A stretch of DNA of 64,000 bases from Frondihabitans sp. Leaf304 (GTDB lineage: Bacteria; Actinomycetota; Actinomycetes; Actinomycetales; Microbacteriaceae): NCBI RefSeq assembly GCF_001423105.1, contig NZ_LMNV01000005.1, forward strand, positions 135,019 to 199,018, written 5' to 3'. The translations under genes and the position numbers were made by a program. The first letter of the stretch is position 1, and every line of letters starts with the position of its first letter. Shown one piece after another: positions 53,540 through 62,150 of this stretch. The notes under the pieces were generated by a model, which worked only from the letters and a program-made list of their open reading frames with translations, did not search any database and had not been told where the DNA came from.

Positions 53540-53704
53540 ATGAGCACTGACATGCACCCTGACACATCCGCCGCCATTCGCGCCGAACTTGCTGCCATTG
53601 GCACGGGAGGCAGCGGCCTCCAGCGCCGGCAATGGCACCGCCGTGTCGTCGGTACTCTGCTTGGTCTTGCAGCTACTTGTTGGAAAGTCTTGATCTGGAG
53701 GTAG
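53540..53704 (+). CDS. 54-residue protein with hydrophobic C-terminus
   Basis: ATG at 53540 with a perfect AGGAGG about 9 bp upstream. Begins MSTDMHPDTSAAIRAELAAI, then Gly/Gln/Arg-rich, and ends with a hydrophobic stretch (VVGTLLGLAATCWKVLIW). It may be a membrane-peripheral small protein. Followed by the ccsB gene after 60 bp. Confidence 0.55.
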   Translation: MSTDMHPDTSAAIRAELAAIGTGGSGLQRRQWHRRVVGTLLGLAATCWKVLIWR

Positions 53705-53764
53705 TGAGGCTGATCCAGGCATGCCGGGCTTCGCGTTGCGGCATTCCTGACCTATGGTTTGGTA

Positions 53765-54790
53765 GTGATCGAGGAATTCTCCACTTACTGTCTTTACGCG
53801 GCGTATTCAGCCATCGGCGTTTACGTCATCTCGTTCATTGCGTTCGCGCTTGACCTCGCGAAGCGTTCTGGCGAGGCGCAGATCGCCTCGACGGCCGCGC
53901 TGAAAGCCGCTTCGGCAGCATCTCCGGCCATTCAGGCCGAGACCATGTCCATGGCGGGGGATTCTCGGGGCGGATCCACGACCCTCCTCCGGACCGGAGA
54001 GAAAACAGACGGGGAAACACCTCGCCGCTCGTCGAAGTTCGAGCGCGTAGGAATGTCCCTTATGGCCTTGGGGCTCCTGGTCCATATCGCGTCCATTGTC
54101 CTCCGCGGGCTTGCGGCAGACCGTGTCCCCTGGGCCAACATGTTTGAGTTCGGCCTCACCGGCACAGCGCTCATCGTCGCGGTCTTCCTAATCGTCAACC
54201 TCGTCATTGACCTGAGATACCTCGGCGCCTACGTCATGGGTCTAAACGTCCTGCTCTTGGGCGTGGCTGTCGTCAACTTCTACGTCACGGTCTCTCCACT
54301 CGTTCCCGCCTTGCAGTCCTACTGGCTTGTTGTTCACGTGTTCGTGGCGTGCCTGGGAACAGCTTTTTTCGCCATTTCCGCGGGACTTTCTGCAGGTCAA
54401 ATTGTCCAGGCGAGACGCGAGACCGCCCGAACGGCGAAGCTCAAACTTCTTGACACCCTCCCGGAAGCTGACCGGCTTGAGGATTTGGCTTACCGCATCG
54501 CTCTCGTCGGTTTTGTCCTCTGGACCTTTACCCTCATGGCAGGAGCCATCTGGGCGCGCAGCGCCTGGGGACGCTACTGGGGATGGGACACGAAGGAAAC
54601 CTGGACTTTCATTATTTGGGTCATTTACGCCGGGTACATCCACGCTCGAGCAACTCGGGGCTGGAGAGGTACGCGCTCTGCCTACCTGTCACTCATCGGA
54701 TTCTCGGCTGTGATGTTCAACTTCTCGATTGTCAACCTGTTCTTCCGTGGACTGCACGCCTACTCGGGCTTCGAATCAACGGCCCCCTAG
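53765..54790 (+). CDS. ccsB: Cytochrome c biogenesis protein CcsB (ResC type)
   Basis: 341 residues with about eight membrane segments. The haem-handling tryptophan-rich motif WGRYWGWDTKETWTFIIW is complete near residue 265, with conserved His residues around it (LLVHIAS, VVHVFVAC, YIHARATRG). CcsB with CcsA/ResB attaches haem to secreted cytochromes. I choose the GTG at 53765, since TATGGT lies exactly 6 bp upstream. No resB, ccdA or cytochrome gene is nearby, so it is a lone copy in the accessory region. Confidence 0.88.
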   Translation: MIEEFSTYCLYAAYSAIGVYVISFIAFALDLAKRSGEAQIASTAALKAASAASPAIQAETMSMAGDSRGGSTTLLRTGEKTDGETPRRSSKFERVGMSLMALGLLVHIASIVLRGLAADRVPWANMFEFGLTGTALIVAVFLIVNLVIDLRYLGAYVMGLNVLLLGVAVVNFYVTVSPLVPALQSYWLVVHVFVACLGTAFFAISAGLSAGQIVQARRETARTAKLKLLDTLPEADRLEDLAYRIALVGFVLWTFTLMAGAIWARSAWGRYWGWDTKETWTFIIWVIYAGYIHARATRGWRGTRSAYLSLIGFSAVMFNFSIVNLFFRGLHAYSGFESTAP

Positions 54791-54959
54791 AGAGCTTGCT
54801 AAAGCAGCCGGGACAAGACGGGGCGCTCGTCATCGATCCTCCCGACCAATGCAACTGGATCCTGGGAAGCACTCGAGGGGTTGGTCACCGTGCACGGGGA
54901 CACCGCCACTCAACGATCGCAGAGCGCCGCCATCTGACGATGAACTCCACAGATCGAGC
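54791..54959. other. Gap before the recombinase remnant
   Basis: No gene. The sequence may hold more decayed recombinase, but no clear motif is readable before 54960. Confidence 0.4.
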
Positions 54960-55239
54960 AGAACATCGATACAGGCACAGCAGAGGGCAATGGTGGCTGC
55001 CTTTGCCGAGTTCGAGCACGCCATGATGGTCAGCCGCGCAAAAAATGGTCTGGCCGCCGCAAGGTCTCGAGGCAGACAAGGCGGCAGACCCGCAAAAAAT
55101 GACACCGGAGCGGGTCGCTGAGGCCAGGCATCTCTACGAGGCGCGATCGAAAACGGTGACGGAAATCGCCAATCTTTTCGGTGTCAGTCGTCCCACGGTC
55201 TACCGGGTCCTGGGCGACACGTCAGGGCAGGCTCTCTGA
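54960..55239 (+). pseudogene. Degraded C-terminal part of a serine recombinase (Pin/resolvase type)
   Basis: Three pieces in different frames spell a resolvase C-terminus: QIEQNIDTGTAEG (about 54955-54995), MVAAFAEFEHAMMVSRAKNG and ARSRGRQGGRPAK (about 54995-55090), then after a run of six A (55091-55096) TPERVAEARHLYEARSKTVTEIANLFGVSRPTVYRVLGD to 55239, which is the DNA-binding domain. The shift at A6 could also be a slippage site, but the upstream break indicates a dead gene. The N-terminal catalytic part is missing here. Confidence 0.75.
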
Positions 55240-55880
55240 TGGTGGCCGTGGGTCCATGGCTATCCGCTGGTGTCGGGTTGCTGACGTTGGCGTGGGCGAT
55301 CGTCGCTTACATACGCGAAAGCAGCGGAAAACGACAAGCGGACCAAGCCGAACGCGCCGCTCGCATGATCACTCTGCTTCGCGAAATAGATCTGGGCGGC
55401 GCCGACGTCGGGCTCGACTCGACCGCGACACGAACTCTCCACGAAGAACAGATCAGGTCCTTACAACGAGTGATACGACTCGGCGCAGTGGATTTCTCTG
55501 ACCGAGCATTGCGCAGTGGGCTTTCCATCTTCGCGACCACCGCCATTGCTGGATACTCCGTCTTCTTCGGAGTTTTAGGGATCAACATATCCGGCAATAA
55601 CGGGGTCACCGACCCCGCCCAGAAAGTCGTCAATAGTGTTTCGAGCTTAACGCTTGTCGGACTAGGTGTTGCGGGTCTAGTCGTCGTAGTCATGTCTTGG
55701 CGGCGGCGACGAAAATCCTCCCGTCGCCAACGGGCCGCAGGCACATTCGTTCCCACCGTACGCCAATCCATTGAACGCGAGATCTCTGAAATTTTGACTG
55801 CGATGAGAGTGCGCAGTGTCCGCCGCAAGGAGCGCGCTGCCTTGAAAGCTGCGGGGCCATCCTCTCGAACGGCTCCGTAG
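55239..55880 (+). CDS. Membrane protein with coiled and basic tail
   Basis: 213 residues. Membrane segments at about 5-25, 93-113 and 134-156, with a helical soluble loop between the first two (AERAARMITLLREID, then QIRSLQRVI). The C-terminal 55 residues are very basic (RRRRKSSRRQRAAG). No family recognised. It starts directly at the end of the recombinase remnant. Confidence 0.6.
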   Translation: MVAVGPWLSAGVGLLTLAWAIVAYIRESSGKRQADQAERAARMITLLREIDLGGADVGLDSTATRTLHEEQIRSLQRVIRLGAVDFSDRALRSGLSIFATTAIAGYSVFFGVLGINISGNNGVTDPAQKVVNSVSSLTLVGLGVAGLVVVVMSWRRRRKSSRRQRAAGTFVPTVRQSIEREISEILTAMRVRSVRRKERAALKAAGPSSRTAP

Positions 55881-55908
55881 GTGAGAATGCCGCGGTTATC
55901 CTCTGGGA

Positions 55909-56556
55909 ATGCCTCTCCAAGTCCTCGCCGCAGCCCCCGCAAACGTTTGGGAATGGATTAACTTCTACGGTTCCGGAATCGGTGCGGTGGCAGGCGTTGG
56001 TGCGGCCGTCATTGCCATCCTTACCCTCGTTTCGGCCGCTCTTGATAATCGGGCGCGGAGTCAGCCCATGATCACCGCGGAATTTAGGGCAGCACCGGAA
56101 AGCGACACCTTCGCCGAACTGGTCATCACAAATCTTGGGCAGACTCCCGCTCGAGATGTGGTGGTGCGCTTCATACCGGAACTGGAACTTCCCGCAGACA
56201 CCACCGGGGTATCAGCCCGGTACATCGTCCAGCGCTACTCAAAACAAATTCCGGTCTTGAACCCCGGACAGGTCCTCTCCAACACCTGGTGGGCTGGCGA
56301 AAACAGAGGCGGGCCCCAACTCGTCAATGCTGAACCCACACCGGACGACGTCATAATCGTGATCACCTACCGTGGCCGTGGGCGACGCCGTCTCAAAGAT
56401 TCGTTCCCACTCAGCATGGATACCGTGAAACTGACCACGAGCAGCTTCTCCTCCACATCTCAAAAGGGCCTCATGACGTCAATGAACAAACACCTAAAGA
56501 CCCTGGCAGACAAGACGGCGGCGATCGCGACAGCCATGAACAAGAGTCGTTCTTAG
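55909..56556 (+). CDS. Single-pass membrane protein with cytoplasmic beta-domain
   Basis: 215 residues from an ATG with TATCCT exactly 6 bp upstream. A membrane helix (about 21-45) is followed by a domain with FAELVITNLGQTPARDVVVRFIPELEL, the strand pattern of small Ig-like accessory membrane proteins often seen beside mobile elements and defence genes, and a helical tail (MNKHLKTLADKTAAIATAM). No function assigned. Confidence 0.65.
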   Translation: MPLQVLAAAPANVWEWINFYGSGIGAVAGVGAAVIAILTLVSAALDNRARSQPMITAEFRAAPESDTFAELVITNLGQTPARDVVVRFIPELELPADTTGVSARYIVQRYSKQIPVLNPGQVLSNTWWAGENRGGPQLVNAEPTPDDVIIVITYRGRGRRRLKDSFPLSMDTVKLTTSSFSSTSQKGLMTSMNKHLKTLADKTAAIATAMNKSRS

Positions 56557-56637
56557 GCTGCGACGTCAGCGGCAGATGAGACCATGCCGGTAACGGCTCT
56601 CCGGTCGTGGACGCTACTCACGCCATAGTCTGAGAGC

Positions 56638-57432
56638 GTGTCCGATCGCATTGCATGGCAGACCTACAAGGGTGAAGCCATCGAGACTCTCGTCGCGATC
56701 TTCCTTCTCCGCCTGCACCCACACGGAGAACGGCGAAAGCCATCCACAGGTGACAAAGGGATCGACATTCTCGTCCGCCAAAAAGACGGAACCTGGGATG
56801 TCTACCAAGTGAAGCGATACACCTCACGACTCGACGCCAAGCAAAAAGCTTCCATCACGGAATCGTGGACACGACTTCGTGACTACACTCTCGAGCGAAA
56901 GATTCAGGTCAGCAACTGGATTGTTGTCCGACCTCGCGACGCCACAACGGAAGACACGGAGTGGCTGGAAGGCCTCACCTCCGATAGCGGAGTCCCGGCT
57001 CAGTGGCTAGGCGAGACGAACTTGGACGCGTGGGCCACTCAGTTCCCCGAAGCGGTCGACTACTACCTCAAAGGTGGTGAACGACGAGCGTTTAACATGG
57101 CCATGCAACTCTTCCAGGCCGTCAAGCTTTCCCACGATGCCGCCGGCGGCATTGCTCTGAACCACTCGGAGGCCCGCGACGGGCTCGAAGCAATCTACAA
57201 ATCGGTTAATGCCGTCGACCCACACTTCCGATACGAATTCGCTGTAGGGGCACCCCGCAAGGACCCCCTGACAGACGTTCCTGAAGACTCGGACCTTGCC
57301 GCGACCTTCGACGTCACCCGTGGGAAAGTCCGAGTCCGCACAAATATCTACCGCCGCTACAACCTTGCCGAGGAAGACAGCCCCCTTGACTTGGAACTCA
57401 ATATTGCCTTCCGCCCGCACACGGACGCATAG
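56638..57432 (+). CDS. Mrr-like restriction nuclease-domain protein, truncated by in-frame TAG
   Basis: 264 residues from a GTG with TAGTCT exactly 6 bp upstream. The first 110 residues have the PD-(D/E)xK pattern of Mrr-type nucleases: AIETLVAIFLLRLHP, then GDKGIDILVRQKDGTWDVYQVKRY, with Asp in GID and the QxK pair. Related enzymes cleave modified or foreign DNA. A helical and then beta-rich part follows. The reading frame ends at a TAG (57430-57432) but continues in the same frame for another 157 codons with coding character, so this is probably the front part of a longer protein. Confidence 0.7.
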   Translation: MSDRIAWQTYKGEAIETLVAIFLLRLHPHGERRKPSTGDKGIDILVRQKDGTWDVYQVKRYTSRLDAKQKASITESWTRLRDYTLERKIQVSNWIVVRPRDATTEDTEWLEGLTSDSGVPAQWLGETNLDAWATQFPEAVDYYLKGGERRAFNMAMQLFQAVKLSHDAAGGIALNHSEARDGLEAIYKSVNAVDPHFRYEFAVGAPRKDPLTDVPEDSDLAATFDVTRGKVRVRTNIYRRYNLAEEDSPLDLELNIAFRPHTDA

Positions 57433-57903
57433 GCACATAGCGTTGCCGCGTTTCAGGGGTTCGGGGCTCCTCTAGCCAACATGCCTGCCGAAGTGACGGG
57501 AGGGTTCCCAGGCGTTGATTTCTTCGATGGGCTTGCAGCCGAAGTCACCGTGGTGCCTGTCGAGGCCGGGCAAGACGGTGGCAATTACGAACTAACAGTC
57601 ACCTCAGCTAGCGGCGACACTCTTACCGACCGGGTCGTTATGGACCGCATGAACAGAGGGGAACGAGGCTGGAGCTGGACGGGGATGATCGACGGCGCGT
57701 TGTCTTTGACTGTCTATGGCTCCTTTGACGGCGAGGAAAACGGGCTGTCGCTGCGGCCCTTCACGGTGCAGGGGATGCGCCCCCGCAGCGCCGAACTAGC
57801 CCTGCGACTCCAACAAGTCCTGTCCCAATCCGGGGAGTTCAGCATCGCCATAGCGGGAGGACCTCCCGTCATTGCCATGATTGCCACCGCCGACTCACGA
57901 TGA
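57433..57903 (+). pseudogene. Continuation of the nuclease gene after the in-frame stop
   Basis: The frame continues directly past TAG: 16 codons to an ATG at 57481, then 140 residues beginning MPAEVTGGFPGVDFFDGLAAE and ending near IAMIATADSR at 57903. No ribosome site or -10 box precedes the 57481 ATG, which speaks against an independent gene. Beta-rich, no family recognised. Together with the preceding part it would give about 420 residues. Confidence 0.5.
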
Positions 57904-58381
57904 AGAACGTGATGCGGCCCTCGCGAAGTCAATCGCGGCCATGCATGCGCTCACGCTTATCCAGCAGGGCACCCCAGCAGTCATCCGGGTGCCCACGCCC
58001 GCCGAGCTGCAACCCGGTGAGGTTCAGAGCTGGCTACGCGCCGGCGAACTCATCGAAAAAGGACACCGATCCACCGCCTGGGACCACCTCAACTTCACAG
58101 TCGACACTGCTGAAGCGTTCCCGCTCCTGCCCATCGAGCTCATGGCCGTCACCCGGGCTGTGGCCCGAGTAGGGGGGAAGCCCTTTTCCTACGGGCACGT
58201 GGTGCAGAGATGTGTCGCAGTCTCCAACCGTCCGCTCCAAAATGGACAAACTCGGCTTGAGCCCGGGCCCGACAACCGGGTCATCGAACGAATGACCACG
58301 GCCGCGTCGGAACTGGCCCTAGTCGGGCGCGTCCTGGCTCGCCCTGCCACTTTCCTCCCCGTGCGTAACGTCAGCTCGTGA
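57881..58381 (+). CDS. Reading frame after the nuclease locus, perhaps its shifted C-terminus
   Basis: 166 residues if read from a TTG at 57881, overlapping the previous frame by 23 bp. Sequence such as THDEERDAALAKSIAAMHAL, then LQPGEVQSWLRAGELIEKG and FPLLPIELMAVTRAVARVGGKPFSYGHV looks like protein, mostly helical. It could be a separate coupled gene or the tail of the nuclease gene after a single-base shift. No family recognised. Confidence 0.45.
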   Translation: MPPPTHDEERDAALAKSIAAMHALTLIQQGTPAVIRVPTPAELQPGEVQSWLRAGELIEKGHRSTAWDHLNFTVDTAEAFPLLPIELMAVTRAVARVGGKPFSYGHVVQRCVAVSNRPLQNGQTRLEPGPDNRVIERMTTAASELALVGRVLARPATFLPVRNVSS

Positions 58382-58783
58382 GTCCTTGACGGTCTTAGGT
58401 CGTCGTGACGGGGCTTCTGCCGGCAACGTTTTGGCCAGGCTTTTCACGATGACGGGACTGGCACCACCAAGACCGAAGGGCTGATCGACCTAACGCGTCC
58501 GGAGCAGGATCATCTATTGAGACGGTGAAATGGACTGATAGTCGTATGTCTGCTGCAGCTGGTTGCAAGTCTGTTCGACAGTTTTGCCAGCTCGGAGGTC
58601 TGTGGCGATGCCGCGCGCTAACGCTCTGCTTTCGAGGCGGGCGGCGTCAAAGCGGGGAAGAAGAGCACCGTTCTCCTCGTCGAAAATATATATCAATGAT
58701 AGCCACCTAGGAATCAACTAGCCGAACGCCAGTTACACAACAAATCTGACAGACCCCGGCCGGCCGTGACGGGTGACTCGTCG
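58382..58783. other. AT-richer gap, possible gene remnant
   Basis: About 400 bp with lower GC, including GAAAATATATATCAATG near 58681. One minus-strand frame (listed) has some coding character. Otherwise nothing recognised. Confidence 0.4.
58514..58717 (-). CDS. Possible short protein or remnant
   Basis: 67 codons from a TTG, with ARLESRALARGIATDLRAGK and TVEQTCNQLQQTYDYQ, which recall the helical secreted DUF732-type proteins of actinobacteria, but there is no signal peptide and no ribosome site. Downstream of the collagen-like gene on the same strand. Low confidence. Confidence 0.25.
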   Translation of the reverse strand: MIPRWLSLIYIFDEENGALLPRFDAARLESRALARGIATDLRAGKTVEQTCNQLQQTYDYQSISPSQ

Positions 58784-60445
58784 TCATGGTGTGTCGTTCT
58801 TCCCGTAGTCCCAGGCGAAGTCTCGACGGGTGAACGTCGACTCGCCGCTCTTTGGCGAGTAGATGGTCAGGGCTGTCGTGTACGGAGTGAATGCCAGCAC
58901 GACATCACCGCTGTCCGCCCCCTGCCCGACGCTGCTGGAAGACATGTAGCCGGTCATGGTCGTCACGGCGACGACAGTTTTGTTTGTTGAATAGCTGGGG
59001 CTCGAGGATGTCTCCGTGAACTTCAGTGTCTTGATGCGCCCATCGACGAGGATCGCCACACCGGGCCTCGTACTGTGAATGGTGAAAGCGAGAGGCGCCG
59101 AGCTGGTTCTGCCAGCGCCCTCAGTCGAGCTTTGCCTCAGTGTGGAAACGCACACACCTGTGGGAGATGCGAACCCCAGACTGTTGGATTGACCATCAGG
59201 TGATGGAACCGGTATGTCGCCGACCAGGGAAGTGCGATTTGAGCCTGTGCCGTTTGAGATGTTGACGAGTGTGGACGATTCCGGTGCTGCTGTCGCGCAT
59301 GTCGTCTGCGTCAGCTCGGGGTTGGCGTCCGGAATGCTTCCAGGACTGCCTGCGTCCGTGTCGTTGGTGTAAACGCTTGAGCTGGTGGCGGCACCCAGGC
59401 GCGTGATGCTGATGCCTTGCCATGCGAAGAGGACATCGACAGTCCCGTTGACGCTCGGACGAACGGAGATGTTGACGACAACAGTCGCGGGGAACGTGTA
59501 GGTGAGCGTGCCTTTCGGGTTCGTGCAGGTCGTGTCGCTGGCAAGGCACGGGCTGAGCTCGACAGTCAGCGGCGCGCTGGTGCCCCTGTGCTGCAGCAAC
59601 TCGAGATATGTAGTGGCGTCGGTGGATGAAAAGGTCAGGTGAACGCCGGACCAACTGGTTTTTCCAGTGCCACCGCTACCGCCACTCCCAGCAGGCTCGA
59701 TTACGTCGACAACGCTTTGGAGGCAGAACCCGGTGGCGTCGAGCTTCGACGTCGAATAACCGGTCATGGTCACAAGCGAATGAACCCCGGGGGTGCAAGT
59801 AGCTGGGTCGCTACTGGCCGAGGTAGCACCTGCCCCCGCGGGGCCCGCGGGGCCCATCGGTCCGGTCGCTCCCGTGTCGCCCTTGGGGCCCTGGGCGCCG
59901 GTCTGCCCGTCAGCGCCGTCCTTCCCGTCGGCACCGGCAAGGCCTGCAACTCCGGGCATCCCCTGCGGGCCCGTCTTACCCGGGGCGGCAATTTGAAGCC
60001 ACGCACTCTTGTTCGTATCCGGGAGGACACCCGTCGTGTTCGCGACAGCGACGTACGCACCGCCGCCGTAGCTGACGACGCTGGCCGGGGGCCCGGCGAC
60101 GTAGGAGGTCGAAGCATCCCAGGTAGTGATGGCGGACCAAGGGTTTACCCCTTTGGCACCCGCGGGGCCCGTACTTCCGGTCTTGCCGGTGGCGCCGGTC
60201 GCCCCGGTTTTCCCAGTCGGTCCGACAACCCAGAAGACGGTCGTTTCTTTGGTGGTGCACTTTGAGGTGGCCGTCGTGAGAGTCCGCAACGCACCGCTGG
60301 AAGCCGTGTAGCAACCCTTGCTCACTGCCGCTTCGGAAGGCCCAGCGACGGCGACGACAGCGACAGCAGCGAGCCCCATGACTGCCGCTGCCGAGAGTGC
60401 GCGGGCGAGACGGGGGCGGGCAGTGTTCAAGAAGGGCAACTTCAT
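58784..60445 (-). CDS. Secreted collagen-like protein with chitin-binding-like module
   Basis: 553 residues. Signal peptide (about 10-39, ends SEAAVS). A first Gly-X-Y block (about 75-97, GPTGKTGATGATGKTG), then a CBM5/12-like module (about 99-153: NPWSAITTWDASTSYVAG, VVSYGGGAYVAVANT, WLQIA), a second Gly-X-Y block (about 154-206, GKTGPQGMPG to GPAGPAG), and a 345-residue Ser/Thr-rich beta domain. No LPxTG anchor is seen. AAGGA is 6 bp before the ATG. The layout suggests a fibrous surface or released protein that binds chitin or peptidoglycan-like glycans. Gly-X-Y length often varies between strains. Confidence 0.8.
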   Translation of the reverse strand: MKLPFLNTARPRLARALSAAAVMGLAAVAVVAVAGPSEAAVSKGCYTASSGALRTLTTATSKCTTKETTVFWVVGPTGKTGATGATGKTGSTGPAGAKGVNPWSAITTWDASTSYVAGPPASVVSYGGGAYVAVANTTGVLPDTNKSAWLQIAAPGKTGPQGMPGVAGLAGADGKDGADGQTGAQGPKGDTGATGPMGPAGPAGAGATSASSDPATCTPGVHSLVTMTGYSTSKLDATGFCLQSVVDVIEPAGSGGSGGTGKTSWSGVHLTFSSTDATTYLELLQHRGTSAPLTVELSPCLASDTTCTNPKGTLTYTFPATVVVNISVRPSVNGTVDVLFAWQGISITRLGAATSSSVYTNDTDAGSPGSIPDANPELTQTTCATAAPESSTLVNISNGTGSNRTSLVGDIPVPSPDGQSNSLGFASPTGVCVSTLRQSSTEGAGRTSSAPLAFTIHSTRPGVAILVDGRIKTLKFTETSSSPSYSTNKTVVAVTTMTGYMSSSSVGQGADSGDVVLAFTPYTTALTIYSPKSGESTFTRRDFAWDYGKNDTP

Positions 60446-60651
60446 GCGTGTTCCTTGCTGCAGGGCCCGTTGTGATCAGCGCCGGGCATTCAGGTTTCCG
60501 CAGGTGCATAGGAACCCCCCGGAATAGCCACAGTGTGGCAGGGGCCAATCTGGGCAACAAGACCCCCAGACGGGTGAAGAGATGGCTGCCGCTCGCCCCG
60601 ATGCACAGACCGCGTCTACCGCCGAACCAACCCGCGGAGAGCGTCCGAGAA

Positions 60652-60945
60652 CTAGAACCCGCCGATACCCCAGATGTCGGTGGACTGCGCAATCGTCTTC
60701 GGTGTCGGCAGGAGCTTGCCTTCCGGGATGGTCTTCCCGGCGGCGAGTTTCTTCTGCTGCGCGGCGTACGCCGACCATTCGCGGGCGTTCTTGACCGCGG
60801 CGTTCATCTGCCCGATGGGGCTGTTCGCCTTCGCTTTCAGCTCTATCTTCCTGACTGCCAACAGTTCCTGGCGCACCCGGAACGTCTCCTTCCGGGCAGC
60901 TTCCCGCAGCTCGAATAGCTGCCGGCGTTCCTCACGGGACTTCAT
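60652..60945 (-). CDS. Small helical basic protein
   Basis: 97 residues starting MKSREERRQLFELREAARKE, strongly charged and helical over its first 75 residues, ending with TDIWGIGGF. Probably an amphipathic or coiled protein, perhaps nucleic-acid or filament associated. Upstream of the collagen-like gene on the same strand, gap 206 bp. No family recognised. Confidence 0.5.
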   Translation of the reverse strand: MKSREERRQLFELREAARKETFRVRQELLAVRKIELKAKANSPIGQMNAAVKNAREWSAYAAQQKKLAAGKTIPEGKLLPTPKTIAQSTDIWGIGGF

Positions 60946-60978
60946 GGGAAAAACGTAGTCGTCGTCGGTCCCGACAGC

Positions 60979-61125
60979 TAGAGCTGGTCCGGTTCTTGCA
61001 TCGTCGTCAACCAGTACCTCGCCGATGCCACGGCGACATTCACGTACCCGGACGGCCGAGTCGTCCGCGCCGATCAGGTCGCCGGTCTCGAGCAGATGCG
61101 AACCTTCTACACCCAGCCCGAATAG
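60979..61125 (+). pseudogene. C-terminal remnant of an unknown gene
   Basis: About 48 codons without a start: SWSGSCIVVNQYLADATATF, then TYPDGRVVRADQVAGLEQMRTFY to a TAG at 61123. The amino acid pattern is protein-like but the front is missing. Overlaps no other gene. Confidence 0.35.
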
Positions 61126-61210
61126 CGGGTGCACGAGACGAAGCGACGCCCGTCCGGGTCTTTGGGCTTCTTAGTGGCGCTTCTCTCGGGTGCCACGTTT
61201 CGCTTCGGAG

Positions 61211-61789
61211 TCACGAAGTCGCGTATCTCCATGCACGGCGGACGAAAGCTGAGGCCCCGAGAAGGACACTCATTTCCAAAGCGTCTCGGAGCCAAGACCA
61301 TATTCTCGTCTTTTTCGAAACATGGAAATCCGGGTCGTAAGGCTCTTTCTTGAGAGCGTCCGTGAACCACTCGGTTGTGATGTCCCCGCGATGCCAAGAG
61401 ATTAATCGTGCCTCGATGTTCATTACGCAGTCGATGAACGGCTTGCGGCGAACTATCTGAAGCCCTCGCTGTACCTGGCCTGCGCACCAAGTCGCCACGG
61501 GCAGATCCGCTTCGGGAAGCTCGACGAGCAGTCTGGGTAGCGCGAGTAGTACATCCGTATTGGGGTCTCGAATCCCACGGACCAGCGGCAGCGACAATCG
61601 ACCACGCACTGCGCTGTCCATCGTGTCGAGCATTCGAACGACGGTAACGCGCTGCTGCTCGCGGGCTGCATCTCGAGCTCGGCCCCGCTCGCCACGACGA
61701 TAGATCGTCACTGCCACAACGGCGCTGGCCGCAGCCGTGACAAGGGTGGTTCCACTCCCGATCAGAGCTACTGCAATCGCTGTCTCCAC
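61211..61789 (-). CDS. N-terminally anchored membrane protein of unknown function
   Basis: 192 residues from a GTG with GAGGAG about 5 bp upstream. One membrane helix at about 5-28 (AVALIGSGTTLVTAAASAVVAVTIY), a basic stretch, then a 150-residue soluble helical domain (RVTVVRMLDTMDSAVRG; LLALPRLLVELPEADLPVATW). Proteins with this layout are frequent in actinobacterial accessory regions. Function unknown. Confidence 0.65.
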   Translation of the reverse strand: METAIAVALIGSGTTLVTAAASAVVAVTIYRRGERGRARDAAREQQRVTVVRMLDTMDSAVRGRLSLPLVRGIRDPNTDVLLALPRLLVELPEADLPVATWCAGQVQRGLQIVRRKPFIDCVMNIEARLISWHRGDITTEWFTDALKKEPYDPDFHVSKKTRIWSWLRDALEMSVLLGASAFVRRAWRYATS

Positions 61790-61979
61790 GTGGGCTCCTC
61801 ACCACTCAGGAGAATTGTGGCACGCAGCTGGTTGCTGTCCGATAGACGGTCCTTCATCGGGACGCCTGATCGAGTTGGTGCCGGCGCACGCGAATCAAGT
61901 GGCACCTAATCTGCGGATTCGCGTATGCCCGTCCCGCAAAAGTGCCCGGTGATGGGAGTTTAAACGCTACAGGCGTCGG

Positions 61980-62105
61980 ATGCTGATCGGATACGCCCGC
62001 GTCTCGACCTCGGGGCAAGATCGCCCGACGAACCATCTATCAAAGTCGCAATGGACGGATCGGCTTGAACGCGGGCTGATGAGGTGGTGTCGGACGCATG
62101 TCTGA
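61980..62105 (+). pseudogene. N-terminal fragment of a serine recombinase
   Basis: MLIGYARVSTSGQD is the start of Pin/resolvase-type recombinases, including the catalytic Ser in RVSTSGQD. After about 14 residues the likeness ends and the frame stops at 62103. The C-terminal half of a similar gene lies at 54960-55239 on the same strand. Confidence 0.75.
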
Positions 62106-62123
62106 GTGTCGTGCTCGTGTTGT

Positions 62124-62150
62124 GGAACCTTTTCGGGGTGATCGGACAAT
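62124..62150 (+). promoter_or_regulatory. Candidate promoter of the ECF sigma gene
   Basis: GGAACC at 62124-62129, the -35 type of many ECF sigma factors, and GACAAT at 62145-62150, 6 bp before the ATG. It may be autoregulated. Confidence 0.45.

Noticed and set aside
57900-58172. 90-codon frame from the ATG at 57900
   Set aside because: Arg/Ser/Pro-rich shadow of the frame at 57881-58381.
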